From Tilletia caries (taxonomy: Eukaryota > Basidiomycota > Exobasidiomycetes > Tilletiales > Tilletiaceae): DNA of 64,000 bases. Below are positions 47,161 to 58,289 of this stretch, piece after piece. Numbering within the stretch: position 1 is the stretch's first letter; every line of letters begins with the position of its first letter. The DNA lies in the NCBI GenBank assembly GCA_032718865.1, contig JALUTQ010000003.1:216001-280000 (forward strand), written 5' to 3'. The translations under genes and the position numbers were made by a program. The notes beneath the pieces are model-generated. The model was not told where the DNA came from. It saw only the letters and a program-made list of their open reading frames with translations, and made no database searches.

Positions 47161-48420
47161 GGACTTGGCCTTGGACTTCTTCTTGGACTTGGCCGCCTGA
47201 CCCTTCTTGCCCTGCTTGCGCCGCCGTGAGGTCGGGGAGCTGCTCGGACCTTCCTCGTCGCTTTCCTCTTCGGAAGCTCCGGAAGAGGACATGCTGCTGT
47301 GCTGGTCTTCCTCCACCTGGAACTCATCAATGTCGGATTCATCATCGATCTCGACTACTTCAACTTCTGCTTCGGACTCCGACTCGTCGCTTTCCGGAGC
47401 CCGGCGGCGCATCGCTGCGGTTTTTTCCCGCCGCTCAAGGGCGGACATCGGAGTGGGCTTTTTCGGCTTCTTCGCGGCGCCCTTCTTGGACTTCGACGCT
47501 GAAGTGCTCGCCGCTCCTTTCTTGCTGGAAGTGGAGGCACTGGGGGCCTTGGAGCTGGATGCCGCTCCTTTTTTGCTGGAAGTGGAGGCTCTGGGGGCCT
47601 TGGAGCTGGATGCCATGTCCTTGCCGGGGCCTTTGCTCGGAGGGGCAGTTGGATCGTCGGTTTCGTACTCGTAGTCCGAAAGATGTGACGGAACCGAGCG
47701 CCTGCGCGCGGACTGGCGACCGGCGGCGGCAACTCGTGCAGCGGACCGATCAAAGAAGTCGTCGAGGACTTCCTGTGTCTGTATGGAGATGCGATCCAGG
47801 AGATGCGATCCAAGGGGGTCAGAGAGACCGAAGCAATGCATGAAACGACAGCGGCAGATAGAGCGACTCACCGGTGCTCGTGTTGTGACGGATGCGGAGG
47901 TAGCCTGCAGCGACCGTGCCGTGGGACGCTTGGAAGGTCCGAGAGCGGCGGAAACATTCGTGGAAGTCGGAGCGGAGCTGCGAACGGCAGCTTGGCCAGT
48001 GGATTGCTGAGATGCGTGCTTGCCTTCGACGAGCGCTTTCCACGTGTGGGCCGTCGGGTCGTTGATGAGCTCTTCCCAGCACAGACGCGTTGTCGGATCC
48101 TGGACTGTGGGCTGGATTACGTGTGACAAAGGAGTTAGAACGACGTACTGCTGGGAGCGGAGGAGGGGAAGGGTGTGTCTGCTCACGAGTCGCTTGAGGA
48201 TTTCGCCCGGGACCTGCGGGGATTCGGGGTCGTCCCGGTTCAGGGACTGCTGACATTCTTGTGAGAATTCCGACCATCGCTGGCTCTGGTTCGGAGGAAG
48301 GCCAAGCTCTTCTAACTGCAGCTGGAAGGGACCAACTCCGAGATCTCCAAAGGTGTGCTGTCCGAAGATGTCCAAAATGACGGGGTCTGTTTCCCTTGGG
48401 TCGGGTTGAGAGCCCGACAT
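47104..48420 (-). CDS. Ser/Lys/acid-rich hypothetical ORF inside the second hAT element
   Basis: 438 codons from ATG 48420 (MSGSQPDPRETDPVILDIFG), possibly with a small intron near 47850-47780. The N-terminal third looks globular (LQLEELGLPPNQSQRWSEF). The rest is low complexity: tandem SSKAP-STSSKKGAAS repeats from an internal DNA duplication (47500-47610), a highly acidic stretch, then Lys-rich runs that look like nuclear localisation signals. The 3' end overlaps the start of the kinase-like frame, and one frame change would fuse the two. Function unknown. Confidence 0.5.
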   Translation of the reverse strand: MSGSQPDPRETDPVILDIFGQHTFGDLGVGPFQLQLEELGLPPNQSQRWSEFSQECQQSLNRDDPESPQVPGEILKRLVSRHTLPLLRSQQYVVLTPLSHVIQPTVQDPTTRLCWEELINDPTAHTWKALVEGKHASQQSTGQAAVRSSAPTSTNVSAALGPSKRPTARSLQATSASVTTRAPVSRSICRCRFMHCFGLSDPLGSHLLDRISIQTQEVLDDFFDRSAARVAAAGRQSARRRSVPSHLSDYEYETDDPTAPPSKGPGKDMASSSKAPRASTSSKKGAASSSKAPSASTSSKKGAASTSASKSKKGAAKKPKKPTPMSALERREKTAAMRRRAPESDESESEAEVEVVEIDDESDIDEFQVEEDQHSSMSSSGASEEESDEEGPSSSPTSRRRKQGKKGQAAKSKKKSKAKSKVAATTKEKGRGRPCSAV

Positions 48421-49119
48421 CGGTGGTCGTTGAGGGGTGAGTGGGGCTGTGGGAAGAAAGGGATAGTGGTGGAAGGGTGCACGGGAAGAGGGAAGTGACT
48501 GGTTGCTGGTGAGGAAGATGATGGGGCTGCCTATTCAGGAGCTGCTGGAACCGGCGTGAGAAGCAGACGTGTGAAAAAAACGACCTTGTGACTTAGACTT
48601 TTTACCGTTGAAAGTCACATGATCGGAGACTTGGGGAACTTAAAGTCTGGAAAAGGTCAGGTGACCGTGGGACTTTGAGAAATGAGACTTTCAGTCGTGA
48701 CTGTAAGTCTGACTTTTTTGACTTTAAGTCGGAACATTAGATCATCCGGGATATGTGACTTTTGCTACGACTTTGAGTCTGACTTTAAGTCGGAAAGTCT
48801 CTGCTTCTCGCTCGAGAAACGATGTGACTTAAGTCAGACTTGGCAACTTAAGTCCGACTTAGACTTGACTTTCTGAAAATTTCTAAAATGTGACTTAGAC
48901 TTAGACTTGACTTTTTGAAAAAAATGGCGACTTAAAGTCAGTGCCGACCACTGTGCCCTCCCCGTCTGCTGCCTTCCCCTTTTCTGATTCTCCCTTTTTC
49001 TTCTTCTCTCCCTTGTTCACGCCCACGGGTGTGCGTGGGATGAGCTGGCGCGGGTGGGTTAGCAGGCCAAGCGAACGGTTCACATCCCTCTCCTCAGTCC
49101 CGCTGTCATGTGCCCCATC

Positions 49120-49740
49120 CAAGGCTCGGCAACTATCTTCACTATGTAACTATGATAACTATATAGTTATAACTAATAGTGATAACTTGACTATACTTTG
49201 GGCGGCGAAGCCGCCTAGAAAAAATAGTAGCTATAACTTTTTCAGATCGGCGCGGAGTAACTAATAGTTGAAATAGTTATGAAAAATCGCACCTCGCTGA
49301 TATAGCCACTAGATAGTCGCTATGTAGTAGCTCCAGCTACTCCTAGTCACATATAGTCGCTATCTCAATTACTCATAGCCACATATAGTGACTATTTCAC
49401 CCAAATGTAACTTTTTGTGTTGGACAGGGGCTGGCTGAGACAGCTGCTGGATAGCTACTATATAGTAGTCTGTAGTTCCAGTAACTTATAGCCACATATA
49501 GTGACTATGTCGATCTCACTTTGTGCTGAAACAGTCACAGGTAGCTACTGGAAGTGACTATAGTGGCTATTTCAGCGAAAAGCCAACGAAAATTTTGCAT
49601 GGCTGAAATAGTAACTATGAGTTTTTATAGTAGTTATATCTCACTTGACTATACTATTTCGCGTCGAGGTGACCACTCACTATAACTTGACTATACTATT
49701 TCGCAGAAAAGTGGTAACTCTAGTAGCTTGCCGAGCCTTG
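49120..49740. mobile_element. hAT-type MITE (621 bp)
   Basis: TIR CAAGGCTCGGCAA and its inverse, with perfect 8-bp target duplication GCCCCATC (49112-49119; 49741-49748). The interior consists of ATAGTCACTATATG-type subterminal repeats and a GGCGGCGAAGCCGCC hairpin. No ORF. Confidence 0.92.
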
Positions 49741-49748
49741 GCCCCATC

Positions 49749-51168
49749 GCAGTATGTAATAGTTAGTAGATGCTCCAAATTCAAGTAGAAGTAACCGCCT
49801 AAGGCGAGGAAAAGCGAGGGAAAGCGAGAAATGAAAGCGAAAGCGAGAGGTTTTTGGCTCGCTACCTTCGCCTTTTATGGTCCTTCAAAGCGAGGGAATG
49901 CGAGGGAAAGCGAAACAAAGCGACGAAAAGGCTTACGCGTGAACTGGCCTTATGGTAACCCATCTAGTCCACTCAGCATACATCCCTAGTAACATCTATA
50001 TCCTCGAGACTATCGCTAGATATGTTGCGTATCCAGATTCCAGATTCCAGAAGGATGTGCATGAGTATAGGCCAGTCATAGCCTGGCCGGCCAGCAGTAG
50101 ACTGAGACCCACGAAGTCACCAGAAAGTCATACTCGCCCAGGCGTTCCCGCCACCCAGCTTAAAGGTCCGAAGTAAGCTCCCTCTTCGCAGGAGATGGAG
50201 CGCTGGCGGGAACAGCCTGAAGCATCCTGACACGCAGGACATTACCTCTGTTCAACTTTTACTCGGGAAACAGCGCGCTTGCACTTATACCCATCCTAGA
50301 TCACTCTCACTGTCGCACCGCAGACCTCTAAGGTGTTAAGCACCGCAATATAAACCGCACGCGTATCAGTCAGAATCACCGCAGTCCGCATGATTAGCAT
50401 CTGGAAAGGAGAACTGTGATGAACGAGAGAAGCAAAGATGGAAATCACATCTGTAACAGCCGCTGTTGAACCGGCACCAAACCGCTGAGAGGGTCACGAA
50501 CAGTGCAGACTGCAGACTCACTGCTCACCACAAAATCTTTAACGTTATAACGGAAAGTCGCTTTCCCGCTGTGCCACGTTGCATACACCACATGGCATAC
50601 ACCACGTGTCCTTAAGGTTCACACTCACCAGTCACTACTGCCTATGATGTCCTCGCCCTCTCCAACTTCCATTCAGGATTCCCTTTATTGACTCCGGTCC
50701 ATTGTCCCAACCTCCAACCTCGCATTCCTTTCTCTCAGCTTCTTGATTCTTCAGGCTTCGATCGGCACTCGGAAGTTTCCGTTGTCTCAACTCCCAATCG
50801 CTCAACTTCGACATTTCTTTCTGCCTTTTGTCTGCAGCGGCAGAGCGGGACTGCCCCAGTCGCGACACACGCGGAGCACAAAGGGGTGAGGCAGGCGTGA
50901 GGATTGTCGGCGATAGATAGGATATATAAAGGATGCACACTTCCCCTTCTCCAGCTGGAACTTCCTTCTCTTTTCATTGCGAACTCATCACTCTGTACTC
51001 CCTGCTCACTACTCCCCTTGAACAGTATAGATGTAGATCAAAAAGGAAGCTGGAGTGCTCGACGCTTCTGGAGATTCGGGGATCAAGCCACTGACCGACT
51101 CCTCCATCTCCTCTCTTGTGTTCTATCTAGTTGTATCTTGATGCTGACCTTTGCTCCCTAGCCTCACA

Positions 51169-51170
<2 letters not shown>
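49749..51170. other. Intergenic region with GCGAGGGAAA repeats
   Basis: 49795-49930 holds GCGAGGGAAAGCGA-type repeats, possibly another MITE body; no matching flank duplication was found. 49931-51170 shows no gene or RNA I can support. Confidence 0.5.

Positions 51171-51266
<96 letters not shown>
51171..51266. repeat. (CT)n microsatellite
   Basis: About 96 bp of uninterrupted CT dinucleotide. It creates artificial Ser/Leu and Arg/Glu reading frames. Confidence 0.97.
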
Positions 51267-51267
<1 letters not shown>

Positions 51268-51679
51268 TTCCTCAGAACCTTCTCAGTTCTTCCGGCCTCC
51301 TGCTGCTGCCCTCCGAAAGGGTACTGGTTCAAAAAGCTCGCCGTCAACTGCAACGCCGCTGCTGCAGCGTCTAGCGAGCTGCGGCTCCCGTCAACTGGGC
51401 TTCCCCCGCTGCTGCGGTTCCCGTCCGACGCTGAATGGGCTCTCACCCAGCTCGCACCCCACTTCTAGGAAGCCGTCAGTACTCAATCAGCCAACAAGTA
51501 ATACACGCAGTCGACACACCTCTCCTCGACCCTCACGGACACAGCACAGCTTCTCCAGAAGTCGCTCTCGCCTCGTGCGTACATGTCATGCTGCATTTAC
51601 TCACAGGCCTAATCATGCTCAGCTCGCTCTCTCCCTCTCTCTCTCATCTGGGACGGACGCAGAGAAGAAGCTCGAAACC

Positions 51680-52030
51680 ACAGCACAAGAAGACCAGGCG
51701 AGCATGAACCTCCTCCTCACTCAGGACGAGGACGAATGGGACGTCTCCGCAGCCGCTACCTGCATCGGTCGAATGGCAGCCTGTGTCGGCGACGCCATCG
51801 ACATGCCCGCCATCCACTTCATCGAGGGTAGCATCAAGAGCAAAGACTGGAGAAGGCGCGAAGCTGCATGCATGTGCTTCGGCTCCATCAGGGAGGGTCC
51901 TACACTCCTACCGTTGAAACACTCACTCCTCTCGTTCCCCAGGCAGCCAGGACCGTCCATCTGACCGAGATCGCCCACCATCTGCATCCTTTCCTTCAAG
52001 GTCTCAAGGATGCCCATCTACGGGTAAAAT
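51680..52030 (+). pseudogene. Importin-beta (karyopherin beta-1) fragment
   Basis: The translation LLTQDEDEWDVSAAATCIG...FIEGSIKSKDWRRREAACM-CFGSI matches the HEAT-repeat region of importin-beta (typically DEDEWNVSMAAATCL...REAAVMAFGSI). After GSIREG the match continues in the next frame (PTVETLTPLVPQA...GLKDAHLRVK), so a frameshift is present. No upstream or downstream importin sequence was seen, so this is a relic of one or two repeats. Confidence 0.75.
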
Positions 52031-52374
52031 GTGCGCGGTTGAAGGGTGGCTGCGCCACCCTGATACCGCGTGGCGCGTACGAAGGTACATATACATAACT
52101 AGATTTACACACGCATTTAATTCAGTTTCAATGTCAATACATAGTACACTGTACACATGCCAAGTCCAAAGCTTTCCTCACCAGTGTGTATCGTGTATCA
52201 TACTGTCATACATGTACATCACAGGATTCAAGGAGTTAAGAAGGCAAGAAAACGCAGCCCACTGCCCAGCTCTTCACTGCCAAAATGCCCTATTCATCAA
52301 TTGCCTTGCACAAACTTTGTAGACACACCCTTTGCGGCCGCACATTTATGTGCGGTCGACTTGATCCTTGTGTC

Positions 52375-53023
52375 ATAAATAGGAACTCATATTTATGACA
52401 TGATCATTTATGATACACATGGATATATGACCAGGTTTTGGCGGCCAAATTTGGCACTCATGAATATATGACTTATGAGTTGAGATTGCCAAATATGACC
52501 AAATATGACCATTTATGACCATTTATGACCACGATTTTGGTGGTGGAATTCAACTCATATTTTTAAGATCATTTAAGATAATATATGATCATATATGCTC
52601 ATATCCGAATATGACCTTACTCTCGGCGATCATATAAACTCATGTATTTAAGATCATATAGGAATATATGATCATATATGACATGACCATCTGAAATCAC
52701 GTGACTTAACCACGTGGCCTTTAACTTATCTTATCTAATATTGATCGCGTCGCCGTTCGCTCAACGCGTCAAACTTTATTTCCACGTGGTATGGGTCATA
52801 AATAAATGGGTGATATGATCATTTATGATCTTAAATGATCTGATATGATTCATCAAAAACGTGTTTGGAAATATTTTGGAAATTTAGGTCATATATGAGA
52901 CTAAATGATCATATATGATCATCTCATGTTATTCATATATGAGTTTTCGATTTGGGCAGACACTCATGTGATAAATCATATATGAGTTTGGGTCCATTTA
53001 TGATCATATTTGAGTCATGGTGA
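52375..53023. mobile_element. AT-rich palindromic element (TCATATATGA / CATTTATGATC repeats)
   Basis: Dense TGATCATATATGATCA-like subterminal-type repeats without an ORF, similar in kind to the hAT MITEs here. The right edge is inferred from loss of similarity to DIRS recombinases just after the YLRD codons (53029). A clear left TIR and target duplication were not found, so the left end may be truncated. Confidence 0.55.
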
Positions 53024-53028
53024 GCACT

Positions 53029-54238
53029 TCAGTCACGAAGGTAGACCTTGAAGGACTCCGACGCCCAGTTACCCAAGAGCTTGAGCTCTGGAACTGTTGC
53101 CCCGCGGTGCCAGTAGAAACAGGCCCCGCCGATCCGAAAGGAATGACCCGGAAAAGTCGGTCTTCCTGCCGCCCGCAACGCCGCAGAGGCCAGAGAAGGC
53201 GTCCAAAAAGGTCTTCTTGGTAAGGGGTACCAATCGCCAGTCCCTACCCGCCTTGACCCTGTATGCGAAAAGGGTAGTGGTGGGAGGAATCGCAGAAGCA
53301 ACCGTGTTGAAGGTCAAATGCCATCGCAGCGCGTGAATGGGGTCGAGTAGGCCATCTGCCGTCGAGAGCACCTTGGACCCGCCATCCGTATGCGTCGTCT
53401 TTGTCCAAGGAATTCGTACTTCCACCGTAAGGACGCCCGCAACCTCCCTGAAAGGTTCGATCCGGTCCCTCGTAACGTGCCGAGAGGGATCCACGAACTT
53501 CGCCGAAGGAGAGGTGGTCTCTGACAGCCGGCACACGCCAAAGAAGGAGAAGAGGGCACACGCCCATACCGCCGTGTGGAAGGGGTTTGTAGTTGGTTGG
53601 AGAACCGCACGAACCGCGAGGAGATCAATGATGTCGATCGGAAGTCAGAGAGGCTTCTTCTGAGGCGCGAGCTTCGCCACACCTTTGAGTGCTTGCATGA
53701 CCATCGGAAAGATCCGCCACTGCTGGCCCCACATCCGATGCCAGAACGATAGGGCCGACAGGTACTTCTTGACCGTCCGGGCCGAGCGAACACCACCGCA
53801 GCTGCCCACAAACGCAAGCAGAACCCCTTCAGACACCGGGAAGATGTCTGTGACAGCAAGACCATGATCGAAAGCGAACGCGAGGAAAATGCCGATGCCC
53901 GAGCCGTAGTTTTTTCGCGTGTTCTCCTCGATAGAGGACCGCAACGCCCGGAGCACTTGTGCTTGATGAGTCTTGGAATTCGGGAGATGATTGCCGGAAC
54001 TCGTGAGCAGCGCGAAAGAGAGATTGACGCCAGGCCTCCAAGTTAGGAGCCTTTCCACTGTTGGGACGTTCGGGAAGAGAGACCGCCTGAGCATCAGCTC
54101 AGCAGGGGTGTCCAGTTTGGACCCCGGAGTGGGGATGTATGCTGTTTCCGTGCTAGCACCGACCGCATTGGACCCCCCCAGGTCACGACCGGTTGTCGAC
54201 GAATGAGACGCATCATCCAGAAGAAGTGACCGCATCAC
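53029..54238 (-). pseudogene. DIRS-type tyrosine recombinase, frameshifted (element B)
   Basis: The N-terminal part reads from ATG 54238 (MRSLLLDDASHSS) to about 53650, then the frame changes. Box I arginine (FFGVCRLSETTSPS) near 53520, H-x-x-R (GHSFRIGGACF) near 53140 and the tyrosine (FKVYLRD) at the end are found in more than one frame. At least two frameshifts are needed. The C-terminus is cut by the AT-rich element. Confidence 0.8.
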
Positions 54239-54263
54239 TGTGTTGAGGAGGGTTTCGCTTCAA

Positions 54264-54612
54264 TCAGGAAATGCTTGAGGAGGGGGGGGGGATTTTGAAA
54301 CGCGGCAGCTGTGGTCCAGGAAGGACTTCGCCCCTCGAAAGGGCATCCGCTGGGTTTTTCGCCGACTCAATGTACCGCACGTCCAGCCTGGACACTTCTT
54401 GCCGCTCCTTGTCCAGGACTCTCTTCAGCACCGTGTTGGCTTGCTTGCCAAAGCTCCGCCCCTTCTTGTAGGCGCCAATGACCCCGTGGTTGTCCGACCA
54501 AAAGCGGATCAGAGACCGCGACGCACCGCACGCCAACGCAGCCAGGAAACCTAGCTCCAACGCAACCGCTTTAGCCCAGCCGATGTGCCTACCGTCCGTC
54601 TGCCACCAACTA
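54264..54612 (-). pseudogene. DIRS RNase H fragment (element B)
   Basis: WAKAVALELGFLAAL, FWSDNHGVIGAYKKGRS and ESAKNPADALSRG match the RNase H C-terminal half of element C. The RT and the start of RNase H are missing: similarity stops at a MITE fragment (54613). Confidence 0.8.
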
Positions 54613-54916
54613 TCATGTGAATTCACAGCTCCGTCGGAATTCCGCGGAAATTCCGCCGGAATTGTCACATCATTTTGACGGCTCCGTGCTCCGCGTAAAT
54701 TCCGGCGGAGTCCTCCAGGCGGACTCCGTGCTTTTTTAAGATCAAAAATGTCTCAAAAGTGGGTTCCGCGGTCCGCCTCCGGCGGAGCCCTCCGTCGGAG
54801 GAGTGCGGAGTCCGCAAAACCCCAGCTCCGCGTCAACTCCGGGGACAACCTTAATCTCAAAATCAGCCGGAGTCGGCCGGAGTAGAGGCCCCGGAGTACC
54901 TCCGCGCTCATCCTTA
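54613..54916. mobile_element. Fragment of the CTCCG-rich MITE family
   Basis: Matches one terminal ~300 bp of the element at 55693-57216 in inverted orientation, including the end CGCTCATCCTTA. The other end is missing. Confidence 0.75.
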
Positions 54917-57900
54917 GATCAACGCGCCCGCCCAGAGGTCCAGTCGCTGGGAATTGAAACAGGGTGAGCAGCTGAGCTTTGAGAGAGAAAGAGCATTTAG
55001 TGAACCTGTGAACTCATTACTCACCTCGCGAGGATGCCGGTAGGACATGTTGTCGCTTAGCACGCCCAACCTGATCAGAGTGGTGAGATCGGCGAGCTGG
55101 GCGGTGCTCTTAACCTTGCTGTCCAGCAGGTCGTATCGCTCCTGGAGGTATCCGATCCCTGTGTTCACCTCGTTTCGAATTTCCATCGGCACCACCACAC
55201 CGGTGAGACGACGGCAGCCTCTGTGCCCGCATCGTCGTTTTCCTGCTCGTGGTTGCTGCTGATGAGATCCTGAAGGAAGGTGACGTTGGAAAGAGCCGCT
55301 GTCACAGCAGAGTGCTGCTTGAGCAGTTGGCGGCATTGAGCTTTGGCTCTGCCGGCCTCGCGCCGAATAGAAGCGCACTTCCGGATCCATATAAGGTAGA
55401 GGCGCTGGCGTTCGGCACCCGATGCCGCTTTGAAAGCTGCTTCCATCTCCTTCAAGATGGGCGCCTTTCCCTCCGCCTCTGTGACCTCCTTCGGCGTCAG
55501 AGGCTCCCAGGGCGCCGTCAGCATTGCCGGTGCTGAATTCCACTCCTTTCTCTCTCCTGCAAAGAGGATGATCCCCTGCACGTCCACGTCTGAAGACCTG
55601 GACAAATATGCTCGCTGTAGATTGTCAATCGAATTAGGTCAGCTACCAGACTCTGTCTCTGTCTATGCACTCTGGAAAACGTACGAATCGGGTAAGGATG
55701 GGCGCGGAGGTACTCCGGGGCCCCTACTCCGGCTGACTCCGGCTGATTTTGAGATTAAGGTTGTCCCTGGAGTTGACGCGGAGCTGGGGTTTTGCGGACT
55801 CCGCACTCCTCCGACGGAGGGCTCCGCCGGAGGCGGACCGCGGAACCCACTTTTGAGACATTTTTGATCTTAAAAAAGCACGGAGTCCGCCTGGAGGACT
55901 CCGCCGAAATTTACGCGGAGCACGGAGCCCACTCCTGGGCCCACTGCCCAAAAGTGCGGAGCACGGAGCCGTCAAAATGATGTGACAATTCCGGCGGAAT
56001 TTCCGCGGAATTCCGACGGAGCTGTGAGGTCGCAATCACATGACAGTCGAAAATAGGGGTCACGTGACCTCATTTTGGGTGCGCTCCGCCGGAATTCCGC
56101 AAACGATGCGCGGAAATGTGCGGAATTCCGAGAAAACAGTCATCGTCGAGACCCGCTCAGGGGATCAGACAGGCACCATCATCCGTTGAGAGCTTCAAAA
56201 TAGCACTGGAGTCAATACCGCAACAATGTCGGACGGTGAACTTATAGCTCTGATTGTATTAGAGTCATTCTGAGGGCAACTTATACCACCACTGCGCTCC
56301 GACGGGATTCCGCGCTCCGCATACACGGAGCACGGAGGAGCATTATGAAAACGCACAGAAAAAATGCGGAGCGCGGAGCTGGGATTTCAACTTTTGTATA
56401 ATTCCGTCGGAACGCGGAGCTGGTTTTTTTCAGCTCTGTCTTAGTCTGCGGAGGCGGAGCTCGCCTCAAAAAGTCAAAATTCCGGCGGAATTTGGAAGTG
56501 CGGAGGCGGAGCCCTCCGCGTTACTCCGGGGACAACCTTATTTGAGATGCTTTTTCACGCTCCGTACTCCGCTCATTTTCAGGCAGTCGCCCCAACTCCA
56601 CTCCGCGCTCCGCACAGAATCTCCCCATCTCATTGCGCCAGCTCCGTACTCCGGCTAAATTTAGTAAAATTTTAAAGTCCACTCCGTACTCCGGGGTGAC
56701 GGAGCGCGACTACTCCCCCGAAACTCCGTGCTCCGGGGAAAGTTCGCAGAGGTCCTACAAAACTTGAGAAATGTGGACCCTTTCATTGATTGCCGCTCTT
56801 CCAACCATGTTTTTGTTCGACAGAATCATCGTTGGCGGTCGTAGAGCTCAAAAACACAAAATATGAACCCCAAATGAGAAATCTGAAAAAGAATTCTGCC
56901 AAATTTTTGAAAACCAGAGCAGAATATGCCCATTTCGGACTGAAATGTTCAAAATTGCGACCTGATTTTGAACAAGGCAAGGCCCCGGAGCGCCCCGGAG
57001 TTTCGGGGAAACTCCGCACTCCGTCTGGCATTCGAGCTAGTCACTCCGTACTCCGGGGACATGACAGGCTTGCGCTCCGCACTCCTGCAGAATTCAATCA
57101 GCAGGAGCAAATCCTCGAAAATGCACTCCGTACTCCGTACTCCCCCGGAGTGAGGCCCCGACTAGTTGGGGAACTCCGGGAAACCTACTCCGGGGCTTAC
57201 TCCGCGCCCATCCTTAGAATCGGGTGCTAGTGCCGAGCTTGTGCCCGACGACAAGGTGGGCGCTCTCTGACGTGACGTCGGTGCGGTTGGTCGCACTGAC
57301 CACCATTCTTCGTAGAGTGTAAAAGACCATCTCCTGGTCTGTAGTAGTGGAATTCAGTTGATAGAGGTCAGTCTACACACTGCATCTACACAGGTCGAGC
57401 GCTGCACACTTACCATTGAAATCGGCACAGTGAGCAGCGGCCCGTCGGAGCCTGTTCGCCCGGTCGTATGTCAGGCCGCGTGTGGCGGAGACGACATAAC
57501 TCCTTGATCCTGAAGCCTGCCTAACCGCACGGAACAAACACGTTTCGGAGTATTCGGAGCGGAGGGGCAGCTCGAGCTGCCCGTCCTCCAAGGTGGCGAG
57601 GTGTGCTGGAGAAAGGTTCAGCAGGTCGTCTTGGGTGTCGATCCCAACGAAGGCTTGATCCTCAAGCAGAATTTTGAGGATTGGCACTGTCGGGTCCAGG
57701 CCCGGAGCAGCATCTGGATGAGAATACAGGACGCTTCGACGAAACTTCGAGGCGTCCTTCCGCATACCCCTTCAGCAGACGGAACGTGACTACGATCTTG
57801 AAGGTAAGTCGTCCGTTCTTGGCTAGGGCGACGACGCGAAGGTCCTTTCCCTTGATCGCATCGTTGTCTTTTGCATAAACGTCAGAGACGAAGACCTCGC

Positions 57901-58197
57901 TGGGGCGAGCAGCTGTAAACCTTGAGGCTTCAGGACATCTTGATCGCGTCCTGGAAGTCCCTTCTTGGCGAAGTAGCGGTTGACGAAACCGCGGAGCAAA
58001 TTCTCGGCGCCTTCGTGGAGGCGCTCTGTGGAGGTTGCGAGCTTCTTGGTTGGTTTGTGGGTATCGAGCTCTGTACTGAGCTCGTCAAGCCCATCGAAGA
58101 ATCTGTCCATCTCGGCGCTGGACGCAACCTGTGCTGTGGATTTGCCAATGCCAGGGCCGGCCGGGGGACGCAGGGCGTCGTCCACGTAAATTATCAT
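54917..58197 (-). pseudogene. DUF3435-type tyrosine recombinase gene, interrupted by a MITE
   Basis: Minus-strand exons, start MIIYVDDALRPPAG at 58197. Then LRVVALAKNGRLTFKIVV..., a 55-nt intron, PTVPILKILLEDQAFVGIDTQDDLL, LELPLRSEY...CLFRAVRQ and GLTYDRANRL. After an intron (57412-57365) comes FYTLRRMVVSATNR (Y-x-x-R), then VVGHKLGTSTRF. A 70-nt intron (55684-55615) follows, then RAYLSRSSDVDVQGI. This order and the R/Y-x-x-R/Y pattern recall fungal DUF3435 recombinases (Crypton and Starship captain relatives). The MITE 55693-57216 sits 8 bp before the exon end. The start of the catalytic region (near 57900) is also shifted in frame, so the gene is probably dead. Confidence 0.65.
55693..57216. 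mobile_element. CTCCG-rich non-autonomous DNA transposon (1,524 bp)
   Basis: TIR TAAGGATGGGCGCGGAG and its inverse, with perfect 8-bp target duplication GAATCGGG (55685-55692; 57217-57224). The interior is packed with CTCCG/CGGAG and CCGGAATT motifs in both orientations and has no convincing ORF. The 8-bp duplication suggests hAT mobilisation, although TIRs starting TAAGG differ from the CAGTG ends elsewhere. Confidence 0.9.
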
Positions 58198-58289
58198 CAA
58201 TGCTACTGACAAGAGCGGAGAGATGATGCGGGTGAGGATCGTAGTGATGGTGATGGTAAGGTGATGGTGATATAGGCGCATAAATGCAC

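Larger units (their letters stand above)
45904..48953. mobile_element. hAT-type element carrying a kinase-like gene, no transposase (3,050 bp)
   Basis: Ends CAGTGGTCGGC on both sides (inverted), followed by dense GTGACTT/GACTTAAAGTC subterminal repeats (45915-46340; 48580-48945). A perfect 8-bp target duplication TGCCCTCC lies at 45896-45903 and 48954-48961. No transposase is encoded. The interior, all on the minus strand, is a Ser/Lys-rich ORF followed by a broken protein-kinase-like gene. It is therefore non-autonomous and would need a transposase supplied in trans. Confidence 0.9.

Noticed and set aside
49795..49930. GCGAGGGAAAGCGA repeat block as a MITE with TAAGGC/GCCTTA ends
   Set aside because: The ends match only weakly and the flanking 8 bp differ, so boundaries are not supported.
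51131..51964. 277-codon ORF across the CT microsatellite
   Set aside because: The start is a Ser/Leu run from (CT)n; only the importin-like end has meaning, and that is a relic.
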